DNA of 64,000 bases from the NCBI RefSeq assembly GCF_900176375.1, contig NZ_FWYF01000002.1, forward strand, positions 966,161-1,030,160, written 5' to 3'. The stretch is from Reichenbachiella faecimaris (lineage in GTDB: Bacteria > Bacteroidota > Bacteroidia > Cytophagales > Cyclobacteriaceae). This document shows, one piece after another, positions 26,779 through 36,628 of the stretch; the stretch's first letter is position 1; every line of letters begins with the position of its first letter. The notes beneath the pieces are model-generated. The model was not told the origin of the DNA. It was given only the letters and a program-made list of their open reading frames with translations, and ran no database searches. The position numbers and the translations under genes are program-made.

Positions 26779-28305
26779 ATGGGATCAAAAAAAATTAAAT
26801 CAGCACTTATTTCTGTCTTTCACAAAGACAATCTTGACAATATCGTCAAAGTACTCGCCGCCAATGATGTAACCATCTATTCTACTGGCGGGACGCAAAA
26901 ATTTATTGAGGATTTAGATATTGCAGTTACCCCCGTAGAGGATCTTACTGCTTACCCTTCTATCTTTTCAGGTCGCGTCAAAACCCTACATCCAGCCATT
27001 TTCGGAGGCATCTTAAACAGAAGAGAAAACACCAGCGATCAGGAAGAAAAAGCCACACATAATATTCCAGATATAGATCTTGTGATTGTTGACTTGTACC
27101 CATTTGAAGCTACTGTAGCTTCAGGAGCAAGTGAAGCTGATATTATTGAAAAAATTGACATTGGAGGAATTTCATTGATTAGAGGAGCAGCAAAAAATTT
27201 CAATGATGTACTCATTGTTTCGTCAATGGAGCAATATGAAGAGGTTCAGGGTATGTTAGATTCTCAGAACTGCGAGACTTCATTAGAGCAGAGAAAATCT
27301 TTTGCTTGCAAAGCATTTGACATCTCTTCGCATTACGACTCTGCGATCTTCAATTATTTCAACAAAGAACAAGAGGAACCGTCTTTCAAACAAAGTGTAA
27401 GACATTCTCAGTCCTTGAGGTATGGAGAAAATCCACACCAAAGTGGTAGTTTCTTTGGAGAGTTGACAGAGTTATTTGATCAACTCAATGGCAAGGAACT
27501 CTCATACAACAACTTAGTAGATGTAGATGCAGCAGTAGCCCTGATGAGAGAGTTTGAGGGTGAGACCGCATTTGCTATTATCAAGCATACCAACGCTTGT
27601 GGAGTAGCCAAGGGTACAGATGTGAAGGACGCATACCTAAAGGCACTATCCTCAGATAACGTATCTGCTTTTGGAGGGATTTTGATAACAAATAAAAAAG
27701 TTGATTTGGCTGCAGCTGAAGAAATCAACAAGTTGTTTTGTGAAGTGCTGATTGCACCTGAGTATGATGAGGAAGCTGTGAAATTATTGAAGTCTAAGAA
27801 GAATAGGATTATTCTGAGAATCAAAGATATGACTCCTCGTCCAGTTCAATTCAAATCTTTGCTAAATGGAGTAATCGTTCAGGATGCTGATTTGAAAACA
27901 GATACCAAAGAAGACTTGACGATCGTCACCAAAAAGGCCCCAACTGCCGAGCAAATCGAGGCCATGTTGTTTGCTTCTAAAATTTGTAAGCATACCAAAT
28001 CTAATACTATCGTATTCACGAATAATGACATGATGCTTTCGAGTGGTACGGGCCAAACAAGCAGAGTAGATGCTTTGAATCAAGCTATTGAAAAAGCTGG
28101 GAGTTTTGGAATGGATTTGAATGGTGCCGTGATGGCGTCAGATGCCTTTTTCCCATTTCCTGATTGCGTAGAAATTGCCAACAATGCGGGCATAGCTGCC
28201 GTGATACAACCAGGAGGCTCTATCAAGGATCAGCTATCAATTGATTATTGCGACGAGGTGGATATGGCTATGGTTATGACTGGCACTCGTCATTTCAAAC
28301 ACTAA
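26779..28305 (+). CDS. purH: Bifunctional AICAR transformylase/IMP cyclohydrolase
   Basis: This 508-residue enzyme performs the last two steps of IMP synthesis. The N-terminal MGS-like IMP cyclohydrolase domain has YSTGGTQKFIEDL, SGRVKTLHPAIFGGIL and DLVIVDLYPFEATV. The C-terminal transformylase domain has LRYGENPHQSGSFFG, AIIKHTNACGVAKG, SAFGGILITNK and a terminal ADAFFPFPDC-like segment (SDAFFPFPDCVEIA). All are canonical and the length is normal. It lies between purN and the mre operon. Confidence 0.97.
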   Translation: MGSKKIKSALISVFHKDNLDNIVKVLAANDVTIYSTGGTQKFIEDLDIAVTPVEDLTAYPSIFSGRVKTLHPAIFGGILNRRENTSDQEEKATHNIPDIDLVIVDLYPFEATVASGASEADIIEKIDIGGISLIRGAAKNFNDVLIVSSMEQYEEVQGMLDSQNCETSLEQRKSFACKAFDISSHYDSAIFNYFNKEQEEPSFKQSVRHSQSLRYGENPHQSGSFFGELTELFDQLNGKELSYNNLVDVDAAVALMREFEGETAFAIIKHTNACGVAKGTDVKDAYLKALSSDNVSAFGGILITNKKVDLAAAEEINKLFCEVLIAPEYDEEAVKLLKSKKNRIILRIKDMTPRPVQFKSLLNGVIVQDADLKTDTKEDLTIVTKKAPTAEQIEAMLFASKICKHTKSNTIVFTNNDMMLSSGTGQTSRVDALNQAIEKAGSFGMDLNGAVMASDAFFPFPDCVEIANNAGIAAVIQPGGSIKDQLSIDYCDEVDMAMVMTGTRHFKH

Positions 28306-28339
28306 GTATTCAATAACCTAATATCAATTGTTATTAGTA

Positions 28340-28370
28340 TTGATTACCTAATTTTTTGTGCGTAATTTGT
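28340..28370 (+). promoter_or_regulatory. Candidate promoter for the mreB operon
   Basis: TTG (28340-28342) and TAATTTGT (28363-28370) are spaced 20 nt apart, close to the Bacteroidota TTG-N19-TAnnTTTG pattern, and lie 41 bases before the mreB ATG in the 105-base gap after purH. The -7 box has one departure from consensus. Confidence 0.4.
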
Positions 28371-28410
28371 GATCTTTTGATCACCAAAAATATTTGAGTC
28401 AACTAAAGTT

Positions 28411-29439
28411 ATGGGAATATTTGATTTTTTCTCGAGTGATATTGCGATTGATTTGGGTACAGCAAATACCTTGATCATTAGCAAAGGAGAAGTAGTGGTG
28501 GATGAGCCTTCTATTATTGCTATTGATAAGTCTAAAAATAAGGTGCTTGCTATTGGTGCAGAGGCGATGCAAATGCACGAGAAAACACATGAGAGTATCA
28601 AAACCATCAGACCGCTTAAAGATGGTGTAATTGCAGACTTTCAGGCTGCTGAATCTATGATTCGTGGCATGATCAAAATGATTGATAAAGATAAGAAGAG
28701 ATTATTCCCAGCTTCTCATCGAATGATCATTTGTATTCCGTCAGGTATTACTGAAGTAGAAAAAAGAGCCGTGCGGGATTCGGCCGAGCATGCAGGAGCT
28801 AAAGAAGTATTTATGATTCACGAGCCTATCGCTGCGGCTATAGGCATTGGTATAGACATTGAAAGACCTGATGGTAGCATGATTGTCGATATTGGTGGTG
28901 GTACCACAGAAATTGCTGTTATTGCTTTGTCAGGTATAGTTTGTGACCAGTCTATCAGAGTGGCAGGTGATGCCTTCAACAAGGACATACTTGATTATAT
29001 GAGAAGACAGCATAATTTGCTGATTGGAGAAAGAACTGCCGAGAAAGTGAAAATTCAGGTGGGGTCAGCTTTGACTGAGTTGGATGAAGGCCCTGAGGAT
29101 TTTGATATTAGAGGGAGAGATTTGATGACGGGTATTCCTAAGGTAATTAAGCTGTCCTACTCAGAGGTGGCTTTTGCGATTGACAAATCAGTATCCAAAA
29201 TTGAAGAGGCAGTACTCAAAGCACTAGAAATAGCTCCACCAGAATTGTCTGCTGATATTTATGACAATGGAATTTACCTCACTGGAGGAGGTGCTTTACT
29301 CAGAGGTCTTGATAAAAGATTGGGAATGAAGACAAAACTACCTATCCACATCGCCGAGGATCCATTGAAAGCTGTGGTTCGCGGTACTGGCAAGGCATTG
29401 AAAGAATTGGAGCGCTACCGTGCCGTATTAATGCAATAA
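28411..29439 (+). CDS. mreB: Rod-shape-determining actin-like protein MreB
   Basis: This 342-residue bacterial actin organises lateral-wall synthesis at the inner membrane. An amphipathic N-terminus (MGIFDFFSSD) precedes the phosphate-1 motif IDLGTANTLI. The adenosine and phosphate-2 loops include MIVDIGGGTTEIAVIALSG and YLTGGGALLRGLD. It opens a tight five-gene operon mreB-mreC-mreD-mrdA-rodA, indicating a rod-shaped cell. Confidence 0.98.
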   Translation: MGIFDFFSSDIAIDLGTANTLIISKGEVVVDEPSIIAIDKSKNKVLAIGAEAMQMHEKTHESIKTIRPLKDGVIADFQAAESMIRGMIKMIDKDKKRLFPASHRMIICIPSGITEVEKRAVRDSAEHAGAKEVFMIHEPIAAAIGIGIDIERPDGSMIVDIGGGTTEIAVIALSGIVCDQSIRVAGDAFNKDILDYMRRQHNLLIGERTAEKVKIQVGSALTELDEGPEDFDIRGRDLMTGIPKVIKLSYSEVAFAIDKSVSKIEEAVLKALEIAPPELSADIYDNGIYLTGGGALLRGLDKRLGMKTKLPIHIAEDPLKAVVRGTGKALKELERYRAVLMQ

Positions 29440-29444
29440 GATAA

Positions 29445-30260
29445 ATGGAAAGACTCTTCCAGTTTCTATATAAGTATAGAACTTTCATCCTGTTGGTCGT
29501 ACTGGAGGGAATCTGTTTTTGGATTATTGTCAATTCAAACAACTATCAGGGAGCGAAATACTTTACCTCATCCAATCGTTTGATTGCCTCTATCACATCT
29601 GCTTCGGATCAGGTTGGCGACTATTTCAATTTGACAGATCAGAACAATAGATTGGCCGAAGAGAATGCCAGGCTTCGTCAAGAATTGCTACAATTAACGG
29701 ACTCACTTTATATGGCAAGGTTCGTTTTGGATTCTAGTCATTTGGGTATCAAGGCCAAAGTGATAGATAATTCGCTCTTTTTCAGGAATAATTACCTGAC
29801 TTTAAACAAAGGGTCTGAACATGGAATTGAGCGTGGGATGGGTGTAGTAGGGCCAGATGGTGTAGTTGGCCAGGTGTTAAATGTTTCGAAAAATTATTCA
29901 ACTCTTATTTCTGTCTTGCATGGCAAATCTATGATTTCAGCACATCACATGCCCACTGGGACGTTGTGTTCTGTGGTTTGGAAAGGAGAAGATCCATTGT
30001 ATGCGGATTTGGAATATTTGCCCAGACATATTTCAATAGCCCCAGGAGATTTGATTAGTACATCTGGTTACAATTCGATCTATCCAGAAAATGAAATGAT
30101 AGGTGTCGTTACAGACGTGAACTTGGAAGATGATGCTACTTTTTATGAGGTAAAAATTAAACTCGCTACAAATTTTTACACACTTACGCATGTCTATCTA
30201 TTGAAATTGACTGGGCAAAATGAAATTGATTCTTTAAACCTACAACTCGAATATGAATAG
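29445..30260 (+). CDS. mreC: Rod-shape-determining protein MreC
   Basis: This 271-residue bitopic protein has one N-terminal helix (about 13-30), a coiled coil (about 65-90, QNNRLAEENARLRQELLQL) and the two-lobed beta domain with GSEHGIERGMGVVGPDGVVG and PGDLISTSGYNSIYPENE. It links cytoplasmic MreB to the periplasmic PBP2/RodA machine. It starts 5 bases after mreB, and its end overlaps mreD by 8 bases. Confidence 0.96.
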   Translation: MERLFQFLYKYRTFILLVVLEGICFWIIVNSNNYQGAKYFTSSNRLIASITSASDQVGDYFNLTDQNNRLAEENARLRQELLQLTDSLYMARFVLDSSHLGIKAKVIDNSLFFRNNYLTLNKGSEHGIERGMGVVGPDGVVGQVLNVSKNYSTLISVLHGKSMISAHHMPTGTLCSVVWKGEDPLYADLEYLPRHISIAPGDLISTSGYNSIYPENEMIGVVTDVNLEDDATFYEVKIKLATNFYTLTHVYLLKLTGQNEIDSLNLQLEYE

Positions 30261-30768
30261 GTTTAATGTTTTCGGGGGGTTATTTAGAACTTTGCTGCTC
30301 ATTCTGGCACAAGTCATTTTATTCAAAAATTTGGTGCTTTTTGATAGTGCCTTTTGCTTTGGGTATATTTTGATATTTCTGATGTTGCCCATGGATACCA
30401 ATCCTATCGTGCAACTTCTGGTTGGGTTTGTCGTGGGAATAGTTATTGATTCTTTTTACAATACACTTGGGATTCATGCTGCTGCCAGTGTGCTTTTGGT
30501 TTATTTGAGGATCTATTGGTCTCGAGTGATGACACCAAGTGGAGGGTACGATTCGGGCCCCAAAATCAATTTGAGAACACAGGGTCTAGGGTGGTTTGTA
30601 ACCTATACTTATCCGCTGATCTTTGTACATATTTTGCTGCTTCTATTTATAGAGGCAGCTGGCTTCGGATTATTTTGGCAAACCTTAACCAAGGTATTTT
30701 ATAGTTCTGTTTTTACGTTAATTATCATTTTGATCATTCAATATTTGTTTTATAAAAAGATGAAATAG
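30253..30768 (+). CDS. mreD: Rod-shape-determining protein MreD
   Basis: This 171-residue, five- to six-helix membrane protein is in the classical mreD position. It is short and hydrophobic, with low-conservation sequence including LFDSAFCFGYILIFLMLP and GFVVGIVIDSFYNTLGIHAA, as in Bacteroidota MreD. The start overlaps the mreC stop, indicating translational coupling, and mrdA begins one base after the stop. Confidence 0.92.
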   Translation: MNRFNVFGGLFRTLLLILAQVILFKNLVLFDSAFCFGYILIFLMLPMDTNPIVQLLVGFVVGIVIDSFYNTLGIHAAASVLLVYLRIYWSRVMTPSGGYDSGPKINLRTQGLGWFVTYTYPLIFVHILLLLFIEAAGFGLFWQTLTKVFYSSVFTLIIILIIQYLFYKKMK

Positions 30769-30769
30769 C

Positions 30770-32656
30770 ATGAATGAAGATAGAAAATATATTGTCAGGA
30801 TAGCGATTGTTTTGGTCGCAGCTGCGTTCTTGATTAAGCTGTTTTCTATTCAAGTATTAGACGACAACTATAAGGCTGCTGCAGAAAGTAATATCATTCA
30901 TACAGTTACCGAGTATCCCTATCGTGGGCTGATATTCGACAGAAATGGTAAACTTTTGGTCTATAATGAGCCTATTTTTGACCTTGATGCAGTGCCAAAA
31001 GAACTACATATCAAGGATACCCTGATGCTAAGTGGGATGCTGGGGATCGAATATGAAGACTTATTAACTAATCTTCAAAAAGCAAAACGCTATTCTTCTA
31101 TCCAGCCTACGACTATCGTGAAGCAGGTGCCCAACCATGTTTTTGCCCAAGTACAGGATCAATTAGTGGATTATGATGGGATCTATCCAAAAGCAAGAAC
31201 AATCAGGGGCTATCAATACAATAGTTTGGCCAACGTGTTCGGATACATTGGCGAAGTAAGCAAGCGCCAGCTGGATCGAGACACCACCAACTACTACAAG
31301 AGTGGTGACTATATGGGAATTACAGGATTGGAATCTTCATACGAAAACTATTTGAGAGGGAAGCGAGGTGTCAAATACAAAATGGTGAATGTACGAAGGG
31401 TAGAAAAAGGTTCCTTTAAGGATGGTGAGCTAGATACACTGGCGATCTCTGGCGAAAACCTCACCTTGAGTATAGATATCGACCTACAAGCTTATGCCGA
31501 AAAACTCATGGAAGGCAAAATAGGTAGCGTAGTAGCCATTGAACCAGCTACTGGTGAGATACTAACATTCGTCTCTGCGCCTACTTATAATCCAGGAGAT
31601 CTTGCTGGCCGAAATTTCAGTGGAAATTTCAAAGGACTCAGTACAGATAGCCTAAAGCCACTGTTTAATCGTCCATTGATGGCAATGTATCCTCCGGGCT
31701 CTATTTTTAAAATTGTTCAAGGCCTTATTGCTCTGGAAGAAGGAGTGATTGGTGCCTATGATAAAATCTATTGTGACCATTCTTTGATTGGAGATCATGC
31801 GCCTCAAGGAATATATGACATGAGAAGAGGCATTATGCTTTCATCAAATAATTATTTTGCCAGAGTCTTTCGTTTGGTGATCAATCAACACCCGGAGATG
31901 AGTCAATTTGAACAAGCTCCTCTAGGATTGGCCAATTGGAAAGAGCAAGTAAGTCGATTCGGATTAGGAACACCATTAGGAATAGATCTGCCCAATGAAA
32001 AATCTGGCTTCATGCCTGGCCCCGATTATTATAACCGCGTATATGGGACGGGCAGGTGGAAGGTATCCAATTTGACTTCTTTGAGTATTGGCCAGGGCGA
32101 AATTTTAATGAATCCCATACAAATGACCAATCTCGCGGCCATAATGGCTAATAGAGGCTATTACTATAAACCGCACATTGTAAAATCCATTGGGGAGTCA
32201 AATTATCTGCTACCAGAGTATCGGGAGAAAGTGGAGACGGGTATCAGTGCAGAGCACTTTCCAGTAATTATCCAAGGCATGGCAGATGCCCTGAGCGGAA
32301 CAGCCCCGAGAGCAATTGTACCAGATATTGAAATTTGCGGTAAAACAGGAACAGTAGAAAATCCGCATGGAGAGGATCATTCTGTATTTATGGCGTTTGC
32401 CCCTAAGGATGATCCCAAGATTGCAATTTCAGTTTTTGTAGAAAATGCAGGATGGGGAGGCCGAGCAGCTGCCTCAACTGCAAGCTTGCTCATTGAAACT
32501 TATCTAAAAGGGTCACACAAACGTCAGTGGTTGGAAGATTATGTCTTGCTTGGTGATTTTCGTGATCGAAAAAGAAAAACACCAGCAGCTCCTGTTTTGA
32601 TAGATTCAGTGGGCACAGAAAATAATCAGGTACTCGAAAGCGAAGAGGTACAATGA
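30770..32656 (+). CDS. mrdA: Penicillin-binding protein 2 (elongasome transpeptidase)
   Basis: This 628-residue class B PBP cross-links peptidoglycan during cell elongation. It has an N-terminal anchor helix (about 8-27), a dimerisation domain (ending near 220) and a transpeptidase domain. The three active-site motifs are visible: Ser311-x-x-Lys314 in YPPGSIFKI, SSNNYF (SxN) and Lys525-Thr-Gly in CGKTGTVENPHG. The length is normal. The stop overlaps the rodA start (ATGA), fitting the PBP2-RodA complex. Confidence 0.97.
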   Translation: MNEDRKYIVRIAIVLVAAAFLIKLFSIQVLDDNYKAAAESNIIHTVTEYPYRGLIFDRNGKLLVYNEPIFDLDAVPKELHIKDTLMLSGMLGIEYEDLLTNLQKAKRYSSIQPTTIVKQVPNHVFAQVQDQLVDYDGIYPKARTIRGYQYNSLANVFGYIGEVSKRQLDRDTTNYYKSGDYMGITGLESSYENYLRGKRGVKYKMVNVRRVEKGSFKDGELDTLAISGENLTLSIDIDLQAYAEKLMEGKIGSVVAIEPATGEILTFVSAPTYNPGDLAGRNFSGNFKGLSTDSLKPLFNRPLMAMYPPGSIFKIVQGLIALEEGVIGAYDKIYCDHSLIGDHAPQGIYDMRRGIMLSSNNYFARVFRLVINQHPEMSQFEQAPLGLANWKEQVSRFGLGTPLGIDLPNEKSGFMPGPDYYNRVYGTGRWKVSNLTSLSIGQGEILMNPIQMTNLAAIMANRGYYYKPHIVKSIGESNYLLPEYREKVETGISAEHFPVIIQGMADALSGTAPRAIVPDIEICGKTGTVENPHGEDHSVFMAFAPKDDPKIAISVFVENAGWGGRAAASTASLLIETYLKGSHKRQWLEDYVLLGDFRDRKRKTPAAPVLIDSVGTENNQVLESEEVQ

Positions 32657-33918
32657 GGGGAGAGAGCATATTAGATAGAGTAGACTGGACGACTATTACT
32701 TTGTATTTCGTCATGGTGCTTTTGGGTTGGGCCAGTATTTATGCAGCCGTGTATGATGAAGAAAATGCTGCAGACCTGATCTCACTTGCCTTTAACCCGG
32801 GCAAGCAGCTGATATGGATGGGTACAGCCATGATCATTATCATTGGCGTGATGAGTTTGGATTTTAAGTTTTACGACTATTCGGCTTATGTGATTTATGG
32901 TGTAGTGATTGTGTTGCTAATTGCTGTGCTTACAACAGGAACGGTCGTGGCAGGCTCTAAATCATGGTTTCAGATTGGAAGTTTCAGATTGCAGCCAGCT
33001 GAATTTGCCAAGTTTGCCACTGCACTAGCCTTGGCCAAATATTTGGGTGATGTGCATGTCAAGTTCGAAGAGATCAAAACTCAGCTCATTGCCTTAGCCA
33101 TTTTAGGAGGCCCCATGCTACTCATTCTACTTCAAGGTGACGCAGGGTCGGCCATGGTTTTTGGTTCTTTTTTAATCGTACTTTTTAGAGAGGGAATATC
33201 GCCTATCTATTTCATACTTGGTATTGCATTTGTTGTACTATTTATTCTAACGCTACTAGTCAGTAAGACCGTATTATTTATTGCCACTACTGTGATATGT
33301 GTGATCATGATTGGTGTGTCTTTCAAGCATCCTAAACGAATTGTTGCTACAGTGGTATTGGGTGCTTTGGTATTTGCGACTGTCATTAGTGTGGATTTTC
33401 TGATGACGAATGTGCTTAAGCCTCACCAGAGGAGTAGAGTAATATCTTTGGTAAATCCAGATGCTGATCCATTAGGGGCAGGGTGGAATGTGACTCAATC
33501 TAAGATTGCGATAGGTTCTGGAGGTTTTTTTGGTAAGGGTTTCTTAGAGGGTACACAAACCAAATTTGACTTTGTACCAGAGCAAAGCACTGACTTCATT
33601 TTTTGTACGATAGGAGAAGAACAGGGGTGGTTTGGTAGTCTGGTACTGATTTCTCTTTTTGTGATACTCCTTTTTCGAATTTCCGCGATTGCGGAACGGC
33701 AAAAATCTAAATTTGCTCGGATCTATGGGTATGGGGTGTTGAGTGTTTTCTTTTTTCATTTTGCCGTCAACATTGCCATGACTATAGGATTTTTTCCAGT
33801 AATAGGCATTCCACTACCTTTTTTTAGCTATGGGGGTTCATCGTTATGGTCTTTCACGATTCTGCTATTTATCCTTATTAAGTTGGACTCTCATCGCATG
33901 CAGATTTTGATGCGCTAA
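32653..33918 (+). CDS. rodA: Peptidoglycan glycosyltransferase RodA
   Basis: This 421-residue, about ten-helix SEDS enzyme polymerises lipid II in complex with PBP2. Family features include GSKSWFQIGSFRLQPAEFAK, GDAGSAMVFGSF, the large periplasmic-loop stretch LGAGWNVTQSKIAIGSGGFF with FVPEQSTDFIFC, and GIPLPFFSYGGSSLW near the C-terminus. It ends the mre operon. Its TAA abuts the stop of the convergent lipoprotein gene with no base between. Confidence 0.97.
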   Translation: MRGESILDRVDWTTITLYFVMVLLGWASIYAAVYDEENAADLISLAFNPGKQLIWMGTAMIIIIGVMSLDFKFYDYSAYVIYGVVIVLLIAVLTTGTVVAGSKSWFQIGSFRLQPAEFAKFATALALAKYLGDVHVKFEEIKTQLIALAILGGPMLLILLQGDAGSAMVFGSFLIVLFREGISPIYFILGIAFVVLFILTLLVSKTVLFIATTVICVIMIGVSFKHPKRIVATVVLGALVFATVISVDFLMTNVLKPHQRSRVISLVNPDADPLGAGWNVTQSKIAIGSGGFFGKGFLEGTQTKFDFVPEQSTDFIFCTIGEEQGWFGSLVLISLFVILLFRISAIAERQKSKFARIYGYGVLSVFFFHFAVNIAMTIGFFPVIGIPLPFFSYGGSSLWSFTILLFILIKLDSHRMQILMR

Positions 33919-34524
33919 TCAGCTTGGAGGAATTTTTGAAAAGGTAGGATCATTGATTTTGACTTCATAGAATTCAAAAAAATATTCATTCTTCCCTCCC
34001 TGAATGATTTGTACCTGCATCGGAAATTCAAATTCTTGTACTTCTTCCCATTTAGAAAAGAATATTTCAATCCGTTCCGTTTCGTCAAATGGATTTGTGA
34101 TTTGGAAGCTTTGCACTCTGTCAGAGTTTTCATGGAATATAAAATCAACTTCATTTCCAATTGTGTCGAAATATTTACCGTCCACATAATTAAAAACAAG
34201 TTTTGGATTGTGCGATATCATGTGAAATGAATGCCCTTTACCCACGGATATTTCTCTAGATTCTGTCCACCTTTCTATTGTATCACTAGTGAGGACAAAT
34301 CCTAATGTGTCACCATAAATGATAGCATCATAATCTGGATAATCGCTTGGGTAACTTTGATGGAAACGGGTATACCCATCAGCTGTGGCGTGCAATTCTG
34401 TATGGTATGATCTGGTTGGCCCTTTGCACCTGGCTTTTGATGTAATAGAATATAAACTACTAACTTCTGGTTTTGAGGAACAACCTATTACCAGTAGGAA
34501 CAAGAAAAATTTAAAGTTTGCCAT
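33919..34524 (-). CDS. Hypothetical lipoprotein
   Basis: I do not recognise this 201-residue protein beyond its export. The ATG at 34524 gives a lipoprotein signal peptide (MANFKFFLFLLVIGCSS, lipidated Cys15). An ATG at 34548 in the same frame would bury the signal inside the protein. The mature part is beta-rich and aromatic, with GNEVDFIFHENSDRVQSFQI and FFEFYEVKINDPTF. Such proteins are common on the outer membrane of Bacteroidota, usually without known function. Confidence 0.65.
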   Translation of the reverse strand: MANFKFFLFLLVIGCSSKPEVSSLYSITSKARCKGPTRSYHTELHATADGYTRFHQSYPSDYPDYDAIIYGDTLGFVLTSDTIERWTESREISVGKGHSFHMISHNPKLVFNYVDGKYFDTIGNEVDFIFHENSDRVQSFQITNPFDETERIEIFFSKWEEVQEFEFPMQVQIIQGGKNEYFFEFYEVKINDPTFSKIPPS

Positions 34525-34576
34525 AGGGTCACATTTCATTTGAAACAATGATAAGTGCCAAGTCCCTATCTGACGA

Positions 34577-35665
34577 TTATCTAAACCTCTTAAAGATTAC
34601 TTTGAGCAATTCCTTGACCTCATCCGAGTTCATATCCCAATCGTATTTTTTGGCATAATTCTGTACCAGCAGCTCGACTGATGAGTCAAAGGAATCACAG
34701 TCTTCAACTTGATCCATGGCTATTTCATAATCTTTGTCATGGCCTTCAAAAAGATCGTTGACAAACATATAGCGCTGATTGATGTTGATATTGTTTTTAA
34801 GATTTGACAGCGACTTAGTTTCTAAAGCTGCAGCTACTGTTTTGGCCTTCTCTTTTTCCTCGTATCGTTGATTCAAAGTTTTGATGTCTCCCTTGTATTG
34901 TTGGTTTATACTATGAGATTCAGCCTCTAACTCTTCTTTTTCAACAGGTTCGAATTCATCATTGATTTCGTCTTGAGAAGTGGATTCTTCAGGCGCAACG
35001 GTCTCAATTTCTTCTAGTGTATCCAAAGGCTCGGGCATTGGGAATTGCTCAGGGTCTACTTGTTTGTCTGTCACATTGAGAGGCAGAGTTGAATTGAACA
35101 ATTCGGTGATATGTTCTATTTCCTGATTGGAATCAGTGTAAGACGCGAGGGCGCTTTGGATGGCCGACTGCAAATCATTTCCTTGATTGAGCCTACTCCA
35201 TAAATCCTCAAATAGCGCCTTGTGTAATTTGATGTATTTGCTACTTGCCTTGAGCTCTCTACTCTTATCAACGCTTGCGGTTTTGGACAATTCCTTGGTG
35301 TAATAGCTCGCTGGATCATAGAGTAATTCCAAAGTTGCCTTTACTGACTTCTCAAGTAGTGGTTGAAAATGCTCTTTGTCTATTTGTATATGCTTAGATA
35401 GCGTGTTGATAAATGCTTTAAGCGCCTGATTTACGTCCTCGTTTTTATAATCGAAGTAAGGGCTTCTAAATTTTTTAATTTCGTCCTGCCATTCATCAAA
35501 CAAGGCCTTCAGTATAAAGAAATTGACCTGCTTAACTGGCGTAATCGAAATAATTTGCTGACCTGATATAGAGTCATTTTGGCTAAAAAATTCTTCGGCT
35601 ATTTTGGCTGAGTAAGACTGGCTGTAGGTGTTTGTGGCTTCTTGATTTAATTTGCTACCGTGCAT
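34577..35665 (-). CDS. Conserved-looking cytoplasmic protein of unknown function
   Basis: I do not recognise a named family. The 362-residue protein has no signal peptide or membrane segment. Residues 40-190 are helical (FFILKALFDEWQDEIKKFRS, then a Lys/Leu-rich helical series). A very acidic linker at about 210-250 is rich in Glu and Pro. The C-terminal domain (about 290-362) includes NININQRYMFVNDLFEGHDK and ends in a basic helix (LLKVIFKRFR). It diverges from the ferredoxin gene with only 31 bases between start codons, so the two promoters must overlap. Confidence 0.65.
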   Translation of the reverse strand: MHGSKLNQEATNTYSQSYSAKIAEEFFSQNDSISGQQIISITPVKQVNFFILKALFDEWQDEIKKFRSPYFDYKNEDVNQALKAFINTLSKHIQIDKEHFQPLLEKSVKATLELLYDPASYYTKELSKTASVDKSRELKASSKYIKLHKALFEDLWSRLNQGNDLQSAIQSALASYTDSNQEIEHITELFNSTLPLNVTDKQVDPEQFPMPEPLDTLEEIETVAPEESTSQDEINDEFEPVEKEELEAESHSINQQYKGDIKTLNQRYEEKEKAKTVAAALETKSLSNLKNNININQRYMFVNDLFEGHDKDYEIAMDQVEDCDSFDSSVELLVQNYAKKYDWDMNSDEVKELLKVIFKRFR

Positions 35666-35696
35666 AATATTTGCTTCTTTTGCTAAGTTAAAGAAT

Positions 35697-36020
35697 ATGC
35701 CGAAAATCGTTATACAAAACCTTCACAACAAGGAGATTTTCATCAAAAACGAAAATAAGAATCTTTTAGATATAATACATGAAAATTATATCGATTGGAT
35801 GCACGCTTGTGGAGGAAAAGGTAGGTGCACGACCTGTAAAGTTCAAGTCTTGGAGGGCTTAGATAACTTCTCTGAAGAGTCTGAGGCGGAATTAAAATAC
35901 AGGAGAATGAAACGATTGGCAGACAATGAAAGACTATCTTGCCAATGTCAGATCCATGGAGACATTCTCGTGAATGTGGCAGACGAAAATAAATTCAATC
36001 ATATCCAATACTCTGACTAA
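35697..36020 (+). CDS. 2Fe-2S ferredoxin
   Basis: This 107-residue plant-type ferredoxin carries electrons in the cytoplasm. The cluster-binding cysteines are in [14 protein letters not shown] (C-x5-C-x2-C) and SCQCQIHGD further on. The ATG at 35697 gives the normal length; an in-frame TTG at 35652 would overlap the divergent gene. It is followed 5 bases later by tdk, so the two are probably co-transcribed, though no functional link is evident. Confidence 0.92.
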   Translation: MPKIVIQNLHNKEIFIKNENKNLLDIIHENYIDWMHACGGKGRCTTCKVQVLEGLDNFSEESEAELKYRRMKRLADNERLSCQCQIHGDILVNVADENKFNHIQYSD

Positions 36021-36025
36021 ATCGA

Positions 36026-36628
36026 ATGTTTGTCGAACCCAGAATTGATAGTTTCAAAGCAGATCGTAAAGGAGCTGGTTGGATTGAAGTGATTTGCGGC
36101 TCAATGTTTTCGGGCAAAACAGAAGAACTTATTCGCCGCCTCAACAGAGCCAAAATAGCGAAACAAAAAATTGAAATATTTAAGCCTGCAGTAGATACGC
36201 GATACCATGAAACCAGTGTGGTCTCTCATGATGAATCTTCTATTAGATCTACACCCGTACAATTTGCAGATGATATATTGCTTCTTGCCGGCAATAGTGA
36301 CGTGGTTGGAATTGATGAGGCACAATTCTTTGATCTGGAGCTAATTCATGTGGCCAGAACTTTAGCAAACCAAGGGAAAAGAGTGATTCTGGCAGGTCTT
36401 GATATGGACTTTAAAGGAGAGCCATTTGGCCCGATGCCTAGCTTAATGGGCATTGCTGAATTCGTAACCAAGGTACATGCCATTTGCATGAAATGTGGAG
36501 GTGTGGCTTCTTATTCTTATAGGTTGACAGCCTCGGACAAAAAAGTGCTCCTAGGTGAACATGATGCTTATGAAGCAAGATGTAGAAATTGTTTTTACCA
36601 AGACTTTAAGGATGAACCAAAGAGCTAA
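36026..36628 (+). CDS. tdk: Thymidine kinase (type II)
   Basis: This 200-residue enzyme phosphorylates thymidine in nucleotide salvage. It has the P-loop GSMFSGKT (25-32), the [14 protein letters not shown] segment, GIDEAQFFD with the catalytic Glu, and a zinc-binding lasso with cysteines in CMKCGG and CRNCF. This is the homotetrameric type II form. The next gene starts inside its 3' end (ATG at 36612). Confidence 0.96.
   Translation: MFVEPRIDSFKADRKGAGWIEVICGSMFSGKTEELIRRLNRAKIAKQKIEIFKPAVDTRYHETSVVSHDESSIRSTPVQFADDILLLAGNSDVVGIDEAQFFDLELIHVARTLANQGKRVILAGLDMDFKGEPFGPMPSLMGIAEFVTKVHAICMKCGGVASYSYRLTASDKKVLLGEHDAYEARCRNCFYQDFKDEPKS

Noticed and set aside
28306-28345. Terminator after purH (ATCAAT...ATTGAT)
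   Set aside because: The stem is only 6 bp and all but one pair per arm are A-T, and it overlaps the likely mreB promoter.
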